Shown piece after piece: positions 56,642 through 64,000 of a stretch of 64,000 bases of DNA. The stretch comes from Holacanthus passer. Lineage: Eukaryota > Chordata > Actinopteri > Pomacanthidae. The notes beneath the pieces are model-generated. The model was not told the origin of the DNA and made no database searches. It saw nothing but the letters and a program-made list of their open reading frames with translations. The stretch is taken from assembly GCA_025331565.1 (NCBI GenBank), contig JAFREQ010000150.1, positions 186,001-250,000 on the forward strand, in the 5' to 3' direction. The translations under genes and the position numbers were made by a program. Numbering within the stretch: the stretch's first letter is position 1; the number at the start of each line of letters is the position of its first letter.

Positions 56642-57215
56642 CGTGTTCATTTTAGAATTGATTTTAAGATTGGTTTTTGAATCACCTGCAAGGACTCGCA
56701 GGGCAGAGCTCCAGCATTTATCACTGGACTCGTCTAGAAGTCTCCTGCACACTCCTCCACATGACTGCAGCCATTTAGATGTAACAATAACATTTACAAA
56801 AAGTCTTTACTCCCATGTTTATGTGCAATTTTAAATCCATGTGCAATATACATTTAAACATCATAACCTATATTATGTTCACCACCATGTGCAATATTAC
56901 TTCTAAATATCAGGTGTATATATATATTAAGTTCATTATCATGTGCAATACTTTCAGCATCATGTGCAATACTGCTATTACGTTTAATGTCATGCTTAAA
57001 TACCAGGTGCACTATAACTCTTTTTATTGTCATGTACAGTTATGTGTACAAGGTGCAATATAATTGTTTTATCACCTCTCAATACCACTGCCAATATTTA
57101 CTGCCATCCCTATTTTGTCTGTCCAGCTTACTTTGTACTTTACTCATCCTACTTCTATTGTTATTCTATTTGCTACTTTAATTTTGGAGCAATCTGTCAC
57201 AAGAATTTCCTTCCT
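56642..57215 (+). mobile_element. Degenerate LINE-type 3' end
   Basis: Positions 56642-56760, read in one frame with stops ignored, resemble the conserved region just after the reverse transcriptase in fish non-LTR retrotransposons (an FRIDFKI...GRAPAFITGL pattern). They are followed by an AT-rich tail with at least five copies of ATGTGCAAT (56821, 56839, 56887, 56941, 56962) and an end resembling CAAGAATTTCC. Several stops show it is dead. Family not assigned. Confidence 0.5.
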
Positions 57216-57529
57216 TAAGTTCTTACTTATCTAAATGGTTTCTTAGTTCAGTGTTGCTGTTTTCTTATTCAGTGAAATCGTTCCAGTTTCCATCACTGAT
57301 AAACAGCATTTCATTGAACAGGCATATCTGTCAACTATATTCCTTCTTTTACTTTTTAATCTGAACAGGTCAGATATTTGTGAGCTAACTTTCTTTTAAT
57401 TCAGTTAGATTTAACAGTTGTACTGGGCAACTACAGAGTTTTTGGTAACAATTAATCTCTATGTAAGAACTAATTTGTGTGGTGCAAACCTGTTCACTTT
57501 GGTCCTGCTGGAATCTCTATTTAACACAA
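57216..57529. other. No gene seen; AT-rich
   Basis: Featureless AT-rich spacer after the LINE-type tail. Confidence 0.5.
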
Positions 57530-57720
57530 AAAGTTTGACCTTACATTGAGCCGCCTCTGTGGACGAGTACAGGCCAGAGACTGAAATCTCTGTGGCCTCC
57601 GAGCCCATTTTGTCACAACTGTAAAGGCAACTTACTCCTTTATTTCTCTTATTACTACGCAGAGTTTAATGACCTCAGTAAATTCCCAGCGTGGCTCCGA
57701 GCCACATGAACCAAAGAAGA
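57530..57720. promoter_or_regulatory. Candidate regulatory block
   Basis: Repeat-free sequence with GAGCCGCCTCTGTGGACGAG, GAGACTGAAATCTC, TTGTCACAACTGTAAAGG and GAGTTTAATGACCTCAG. Enhancer-like texture, untested. Confidence 0.35.
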
Positions 57721-59281
57721 AATTTAGCCCATTATAAAAAAAACACCTGCGTGGGCGTCGAGGGGCTCTGGAACAGTGAAATCAGTTTTCACGGTGGGAA
57801 ACAGAAAATGCCAAAGTGGTATTCTCTGTGCAGCTCAGTCAAGGACAGAAATCAACCAACCGGCTCGTGTTTGTTTGCTGTTTTAAAATGTCACCACTTG
57901 CTGCTATGCATATGCACACAAAGTCACTCATATACAGCCACATAGGGGGCGGAAACATTATGGAGGCTTGTGTGATTTAATACCATCCAGCCCTGTAGCT
58001 CAGGGCTTTAATGAAGTTTGCAGCCTTCTGACTTTGCTGGAAAACTTTTTGATTTGCTTTTATAAAAATGTGTTGAAGCTGTTATTTGTGGCTGTGTTTT
58101 GTATTGCTTTATTATACATTACAGAGTGTTTTGTTCTCGCCTCCTGAATTCAAATTTCTGATGATTCTTATTTTGCACAAATGCAAGAATGTGTTATTTT
58201 ACAGCCTCTTTCAAGCCTAGTATTTGTCATACTGAGGGTTAAATTATAATCCTCGGGCCGGACGAGAGATGGCTAATTGTCGTCTCTTGGTTGTGAGCGT
58301 CCACTGCGAGTGTGACAGAGGACAGAGGTGACTATGGAAAACGCACTGAAAGCTGATTGATGGCGAAGAGGAAGTGCTGTTCACGGCCATGACAGAGCTG
58401 CTGCTGAGCCACATCTGTGAAGGAAAACAAAACCATTACAGATATTTCCATCAGGTTGCAACAGAACTGGCAGATAAAGTCTGAAATGTAGAAGTTCTGG
58501 CCTCATCAGGACCAAATCAAATGAAACGCATCAGTTTCATGTTCATATAATAAAGGGGATTGTCCTTTCCTGAATCAAGCCTGCAACTAAAACTGCAGAC
58601 AAGTGTTTTGCAGAATAGAAATACACTGTAAAACCATCATTGAACCTGTCAAACCATCCAGATGATGGATGATTCCTGGTAATTTGTAGCTCTCAAAACA
58701 GATATTGATACTTCTATTGTTACCCGGTTGATTGTTAAGTCCCTTCTGAACACACAGAAGAGGATGTATTTTAAAACTTTCACACCAGAATTACCGTTAA
58801 TGAAGATCCGTAGTGTCAAAGCAGAAATTTAGGCTTGAAACTAACTAATTAAATTACATTCATCAATTTATATTTTTACTCATAAAGCGTTAAAACTAGT
58901 GAAAAATGGGCATCACAAGTTCCACAGACAGGACACTCTGGAGCAAAATTCTTCATTTTCCATTACAGCAGCTTACTGTGCCCAGAAACTAAACCGAACT
59001 CCTCCGCTGGATTCAACCCAACCCAAGGATTGCTTTGTGTCACTTTTTTAGTTTTTAGACACAGACTGATATAGGACTTTACACTATGTAAGCATAGTAT
59101 GAACTAAATTAATGAAGGTAGTAAAACTAGATTTTGAGAGAAGGCTCCAGTGTCAAGAGAAAAACTGAGGCACTGGTCATTATTTTAATTCACATTGTGT
59201 TTCAATCATGTATTTTCACAAACAAAAAAAACAGCCTCGACTTGAGAAAGAGGTATTTTTGAATCTGCCTTTCGGTGAACA
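57721..59281. other. No gene seen; AT-rich
   Basis: Short frames only. Positions 58235-58320 (GGACGAGAGATGGCTAATTG) are GC-richer and repeat-free and could be regulatory. Confidence 0.45.
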
Positions 59282-59514
59282 GGTTTCAGTCCAAACTCTC
59301 CTTCACTTATTTTCAACCATCACCGAGAAAAACTCAGGATCTCAAGCCAAACTCGCTGTCACAGCCGGTTAAAAAAGCCGTCCCTTCCCGAGCTTCAGAG
59401 GCCAGTTCGCTGTCTGATGTTGAATTAATTACCTCACCTGCAGACATGGAAGCACCTGCGTCTGAACCACAGGACACGAGCGCCTGTAAAAGCGGCGCCA
59501 AATGCACCTGTTGA
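59282..59514 (+). other. Possible terminal coding exon or retrocopy fragment (unproven)
   Basis: After an AG at 59281-59282 (GGTGAACAG), a frame runs about 77 codons to a TGA at 59512-59514. The translation looks like a natural hydrophilic C-terminal tail: it starts FQSKLSFTYFQPSPRK, has a Ser/acidic patch SSLSDVELITSPADM and ends in SGAKCTC. The acceptor pyrimidine tract is weak. An A19 tract lies 168 bases after the stop, so either a last exon or a 5'-truncated processed copy is possible, as is chance. The final CTC resembles a CXC prenylation motif, but no Rab-like domain is present. Confidence 0.2.
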
Positions 59515-59681
59515 CCTCTGCTGCAGCAGGATGACTGAGATCTGAGGCTTAGATAGAGCACGTCTCCGACACTGGCCAGGTTCGGGCTTCAGTTTTCCTC
59601 TGCGGCCGCCTGCGTTACCATTTTATATACAGCTGTGAATTGAAAGGAGCTCTGGACCAAAACGGAGACAAAGAGTGAGCT

Positions 59682-59700
59682 AAAAAAAAAAAAAAAAAAA
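59682..59700. repeat. A19 homopolymer
   Basis: Nineteen consecutive A bases, 168 bases after the frame at 59282-59514. No AATAAA signal precedes it. Confidence 0.9.
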
Positions 59701-59808
59701 TACCCAAAAGCATCAGTGCTACAGGAAATCTGGAGGAAACAAGCTCCGTCCTCAGCAGTGAATTACACCTGTATGTGTCAGGAACCTGGATTCGATGCCA
59801 AGTTTCTA

Positions 59809-59904
59809 ATTACACCACTGAGTGAGCCGTGGCACTGGTTGGTTTACCTCCACCTATTGGTTTGTTAGCTGCAGCAGAGCAGGTCAGTATAAGATGCTGT
59901 GTGC
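59809..59904 (+). repeat. Local dispersed repeat, copy 1
   Basis: Shares GTCCACCTnTnnGTTTGTTAGCT-like and AGTATAAGATGCT landmarks, in the same order and orientation, with copy 2 at 62037-62143. Here they read CCTCCACCTATTGGTTTGTT and AGTATAAGATGCTGTGTG. Confidence 0.6.
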
Positions 59905-60946
59905 AATTACACTATAGTTATATTCTACAAGTTTAAAAGTAGATCTCGAATGCTACAAAAGCTCATGCACACGTGACGGCTTTTAAGAAGTTTAATCAAA
60001 GAATGCACTGCATAAACACAAGACTGTGTTTAAAGCTGCTCTAATCACTATTTTCATAGTTAAAAAAGGGTCAAAATGTCGTTTGTCGTTCTTAGACTTC
60101 ACCCACTCAGTTCCTCTCAGCTCTACAAAGCATTTCAACACGTTGTTCATTGTTTTGGATTTATGTCTTTTCACTGTAATGTTTTGCTTCAGTTCGTATG
60201 AAACTCATTTCCAGCCACAGCGGGCAACTGTTCTCGGCAAATAAAGCCTCGATAAAGCCGCTGCACGCTACCTGCCCAGCACCGAATGGCATAAAAAAAC
60301 AAAGCTGATGAATGTACAGGAGTGGAGAGTCAGCAGCTGAAGAGCCAGATGTGTTTCTCAGGAGTTAGAGGAGACTGAAACAGAGGTAAAAGTAAACTGG
60401 TGACTGTAAATGAATCTTAGTTTTGCTCCTTCTTGCTGGATAAGCAACGTTTTGCATATTTGTCTCATCAACATTATAAGATCGGTGTTGAGTTTGCAGC
60501 TACTTGTGTCGCCCCCAAGTGACATAAAAGTCAGTTAGTGCAGGTTTAAGTGCTTTTTTCTTGTCTTTCATGTCATTAAAATCATAAAAATAATGCTGTT
60601 TCTTCAGTAATGAATGCATCCTCTAATAAGCATGGTGTTACATTGAGTAACAAGACGCCAGTTTATGTGATCATATTTTACTGTAAATACCTCCAACATT
60701 CGTAATAATATATATCATGAAGTCAAAGTAGGATTGAATCAGCTGGATGATCCAGAGAGAACCACATCACAATCATTTTCTATGAATACCACAGTATTGA
60801 TCATCATCGGGATGTAATGGCCAAACAGTTAGAGTCCTTCCACTGTTCATTTCACTCAGCCAGAAAAGTCAAATGAGTTCACAAAACAGTATCACTTTTC
60901 TGCTTTGCAATCCCCCGAATCCCTCATCGTTCTTCTCCCTTCAGAG
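59905..60946. other. No gene seen; AT-rich
   Basis: Short frames. AATAAAGCC occurs at 60240-60248 but no transcript can be tied to it. Confidence 0.45.
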
Positions 60947-60991
60947 GCCTCCGACACCGAGAGCCAGACAGGGGACTGCCAGTCAGACTGA
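60947..60991 (+). other. Possible terminal exon (unproven)
   Basis: A strong acceptor, TCGTTCTTCTCCCTTCAG (60927-60944, with a second AG at 60945-60946), is followed by 15 codons ending in TGA. The deduced tail is ASDTESQTGDCQSD with GC-ending codons (GCC TCC GAC ACC GAG AGC CAG), as in expressed fish exons. The sequence after the stop is repeat-free and GC-rich, like a 3'UTR or a regulatory block. I do not recognise the protein, and no upstream exon was found. Confidence 0.2.
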
Positions 60992-60994
60992 ACC

Positions 60995-61235
60995 CCGGGG
61001 GAGTCTTCACACTCAGGCAGAACTTGGCTGGGTCACCCTCTTTGCCTCCGCCGCCGTTCCTGCGAGGCCTCTGGGAAGAGTGTCGCAGCTCCTAATGGGC
61101 ACAGATGGCGCCGTGTCACGAGCCAAGCAATGTGTGAATATCTGGTTCCGCTGTTACATTCCTTCAAAGGCACAAAGTCAACACCGCAGTGCGCCGCCGC
61201 TTGACAGCGCAAATGCTAATGTGCTCATGAATGGC
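60995..61235. promoter_or_regulatory. Repeat-free GC-rich block, 3'UTR-like or regulatory
   Basis: CpG-retaining sequence including GCTCCTAATGGGCACAGATG, GAGCCAAGCAATGTGTGAAT and GCAAATGCTAATGTGC. It could be the 3'UTR of the exon candidate just before it or a separate conserved element. All frames are open for a while because of composition. Confidence 0.3.
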
Positions 61236-62036
61236 TAAACTCTATTCCTGGACATGCTTTCATAATGAGACCTTGAAATCAGGCTGAATCCCTTTAACTT
61301 ACCTTCACCCTTTTGATTTTGCCTTCACATGAAAAATAGCTGTTTAACTCTGCCTCCGAACAAAAACACTTCACCACTGGATTCGGCATCAAACTCGACC
61401 CAAGAAGTGTTCAAGAAAAACATTGACCAAAAAGAAGTGGTAATAAACATTTAACGTGTTTTGGACGGCTAAACTGAAACAGAGCCATTATCGACCGTCT
61501 TAGTATATTTTGTGACATTTGAGTTTCAGTCCTGGAGGCAAATGCACCTCAGACTGTGGCCAAGACCTCGAGTTTAATATAAGCACCAAGAAAACTCGTC
61601 AACCTTTTCTATACTTCAGGTCTTTAAATCTACATTACATACAACCACAAATCCTTGGTTCAGCTTATTTGAAGAATATGAGTCCAAAATTTACTCTTTA
61701 TCTTTATCTTTATGTGCATTTATGTGGAAACAATTGCACACAGAGCTTGATGAGAGCTGTCAGACTGAAAGTAAAACGTGCTTTAAGCGAAGTGGATGTG
61801 ACACTTTAACATTACATTTAATTCGTCTCATTTCAATATTAATATCAAAAGGATTGATGATAATAATGCATGTTTAAGTAAGTTAAACACAGAACCATAA
61901 AGTCAAGATTTTAATGATTTTAATGACTCAAACTTGAGAAGATATTGAACCAAGTGGAAACAAGCTGAACAATGTGGTGAGTCGGGAAAATATATGTAAA
62001 AGAAAAGGTAGAGTGAAAAATGTGATTCACAGTATA
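61236..62036. other. No gene seen; AT-rich
   Basis: Short frames. A CCTTTAACTTACC donor-like site (minus strand, about 61290) lacks a credible exon. Confidence 0.45.
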
Positions 62037-62135
62037 GTAACACCTGTGAACGAGCGGTGCTATTGGTTTGTATATGTCCACCTGTCAGTTTGTTAGCTCA
62101 GCGTCGAGGAGAGATCGGCAAGAGAGTATAAGATG

Positions 62136-62143
<8 letters not shown>
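62037..62143 (+). repeat. Local dispersed repeat, copy 2
   Basis: Carries TATTGGTTTGTATATGTCCA, CCTGTCAGTTTGTTAGCT and AGTATAAGATGCTCTGTG, aligned in order with copy 1 at 59809-59904. It leads directly into the TG tract. Confidence 0.6.

Positions 62144-62176
<33 letters not shown>
62139..62176. repeat. (TG)19 microsatellite
   Basis: Perfect TG run at the end of repeat copy 2. Confidence 0.95.
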
Positions 62177-62181
<5 letters not shown>

Positions 62182-62432
62182 CGCAAACCTTTCTGTCACT
62201 CCGCATCTACCTGCCTGCCAGATGCCTGCTAACAAGGACCTAGCTCCTCGCAGGCTAATACTCTACCTGCCCATCATACACGAGCCCACACACACACACA
62301 CACTCGCAGCATACAAACTAGGCAACGGCTTGGCTGCTTTCACAGACCGGTGCAGGACTGACTAATCAGTGTGACTCACACACCTCTCTGTGCCCAAGAC
62401 CTGGCCTCATGCTTAATGCAGGATGTCAGGAA

Positions 62433-62434
<2 letters not shown>

Positions 62435-62470
<36 letters not shown>
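62435..62470. repeat. (CA)18 microsatellite
   Basis: Perfect CA run, opposite in polarity to the TG run about 260 bases upstream. A minor CA stretch also lies at 62287-62302. Confidence 0.95.
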
Positions 62471-62472
<2 letters not shown>

Positions 62473-63361
62473 GCACGGAGGTGAAACCTACTCTGTATTC
62501 GGTGTGTGCGCTTGTCTCCGTGTCACTAACATTGACCGTCTACGGCTCTGAATTTGTCTCTATCAATTATATACCTGAGATAAGACCATGACAGCTCTGC
62601 GTTTTGGGTGTTGTTGCTGTTGTGCGAGTGTGTGCGCGCTTTTGTGTTGTCCCTGTCAAAACAGTGCAAATGTCAGACAGCAGCTAGGATCGCCCTCCAC
62701 GAGTGAACGGAGGGGGGACGAAAGAGACAAAGGAAGGAAGGAAAGCAAATAGAAATGGAGAGATGAGGAGGTCAAAGAGTGGACGTGAGGCTCCTCCTGA
62801 AGAATCCAAGACTTGTCCTTTATTAAATGACAATTAGTTAAAACTCCATTAAGCTATAAGTCTCCTAAAATGTGTCATCAAATGACTCCCTGAGGGTGAA
62901 ATAGCTGCAAATTGCTCTGAAAATCAACAGTCTGCAGTCCTGTGCAGCGCTCAGCCACTTTCACTGATCCATACTCTGGATTCCCAGCAGCTCTCGTGGA
63001 TATCTCCATGCAAAGCCTCGACTCCGCCTGCACGGCACGAAACGGCCGAGAGCAAACGAGTGACTGGTGAAGACGGCGGAGCGTCCACCAGCTCAGAGAC
63101 AGATATACACTGTGTACCGAGTGAAAAGGCAGCAAATGTTTGCTTAGACTTGACAGGTGCAGAGGAAGAAGGACTCCGGTGGGACGTCCACTTTGTCCTG
63201 TTTCTACTGGATGTGAAAGGATGCAGGTTAAAAAGGCTGAAACGTGCACATTGCCAAACTTGAATTGTCCTTTCTCGACCAAACAGTACACATATTGAAG
63301 AAGTTAGCAAGATGCTGTCGTCTGATACAAGATGAGACTTTTTCATTATTAGAATTGCTCA
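62471..63361. other. No gene seen
   Basis: Purine-rich from 62705 to 62790. A 137-codon minus-strand frame at 62878-63291 and a 131-codon one overlapping it have no recognisable domain or splice support. Confidence 0.4.
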
Positions 63362-63507
63362 AGTCAAGTCATTTTATTTCTATAGCCCAGAATCACAAAT
63401 CATAATTTGCCTCAAGCAGCTTTACGATCTGTACCTCTGCCTTTCAACCATGGACGAAGCGTAGGAGCGATCCTTTTCTCGGGATGAAGTAGATGTCACA
63501 TGTACTA
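63362..63507 (+). mobile_element. Percomorph interspersed element, internally deleted
   Basis: AAGTCATTTTATTTCTATAG, CCCAGAATCACAAAT, AATTTGCCTCAAGCAGCTTT and ACGATCTGTAC match, in order, the head of an extremely common percomorph repeat. GGAGCGATCCTTTTCTCGGG and AAGTAGATGTCACATGTACT match its tail. The middle is missing. This is one of the best lineage indicators in the window. Confidence 0.75.
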
Positions 63508-64000
63508 GAAATTGAAAAAGCAAAAGAAAAGGGAACTAAGTGGACTAAAAACAAGCAAAGCTCAAAAGAACTGACACTTCATTCTTATTCCATTGTGATA
63601 TCTTACTTCATTTTAAAAATACAGATCAGCAACACTATCGCTCAAAGTGTCACAATCAGCAGCTCATTAGAAATATAACATTTTTTTTCATTTTGCCTTA
63701 AAACCATCTGGGACAAAGTTTGAGCCAACTGAGCAGTTGTAGCGAATCAAATGCTGGATTCAACACGAGCAAAAACAAAGCTATTCACGAAAACACCGAC
63801 CACAAAACAGCTGAGTAAGATCTTGACACGAGTCTGATGACGACGGCGATCAGATAACACCAGACTAACGCGTTAGTCACGGGAACTTGATAGAACCTAA
63901 TAGCACCACAAGCTCTGTTGCTGTGAGATTGATTTGATCATAGTTCAGCCAAAAATGTAAATTTGCCATATGCCTGCAGTATATTCTCCCTCTGTGCCGT
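63508..64000. other. No gene seen; AT-rich
   Basis: AT-rich to the window end, short frames only. Confidence 0.5.

Overview
The window looks like nuclear DNA of a ray-finned fish, most likely a spiny-rayed (percomorph) teleost. I infer this from the very high density of CA/TG and TC/GA microsatellites and from several interspersed repeats that I recognise from percomorph genomes. These are a short element at 63362-63507, an inverted-terminus element at 28153-28386 with an opposite-strand relative at 54335-54603, Tc1/mariner-type fossils at 38459-38636 and 41712-41985, and a LINE-type 3' tail at 56642-57215. There is no operon structure, no bacterial-style ribosome binding site, no tRNA or rRNA gene and no CRISPR array.

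I find no protein-coding gene I can name. Most open frames longer than 100 codons run through CA/TG or GA/TC tracts, which lack stops in some frames, or lie on the opposite strand of purine tracts. The window therefore reads as intergenic or intronic sequence. A few short stretches look exon-like and are listed with low confidence: a minus-strand 5'UTR-like exon with a consensus donor (17363-17700), a GC-rich minus-strand reading frame with a donor (11520-11638), two short plus-strand exon candidates (34862-34896, 36803-36841), a C-terminus-like frame followed by a poly(A) tract (59282-59514), a possible terminal exon (60947-60991), and a 180-codon frame free of simple repeats (40697-41239).

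Layout: 1-5 kb is AT-rich sequence with two candidate regulatory blocks. 5-11 kb has three purine-rich tracts. 11.4-13.5 kb has a GC-rich block, a dispersed repeat linked to CA tracts, and the longest CA tract (13426-13480). 17.3-17.9 kb has the minus-strand promoter/first-exon candidate. 21-26.5 kb has a dispersed repeat and two places where a purine tract flips to a pyrimidine tract. 28-33 kb has an inverted-terminus element and the strongest regulatory candidate (31860-32560). 34-37 kb has a TG cluster and a small CpG-rich block. 37-42 kb holds most of the transposon fossils and a 32-bp-arm hairpin. 42-58 kb alternates microsatellites with short blocks rich in homeodomain cores, including a perfect 18-bp palindrome. 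59-64 kb has the exon-like frames, a local repeat pair and a terminal interspersed element.

The many short blocks rich in TAAT/ATTA cores separated by simple repeats resemble the regulatory landscape of a developmental gene. That is inference only: conservation cannot be tested from one sequence. I see no new biological system here that I would be willing to assert.
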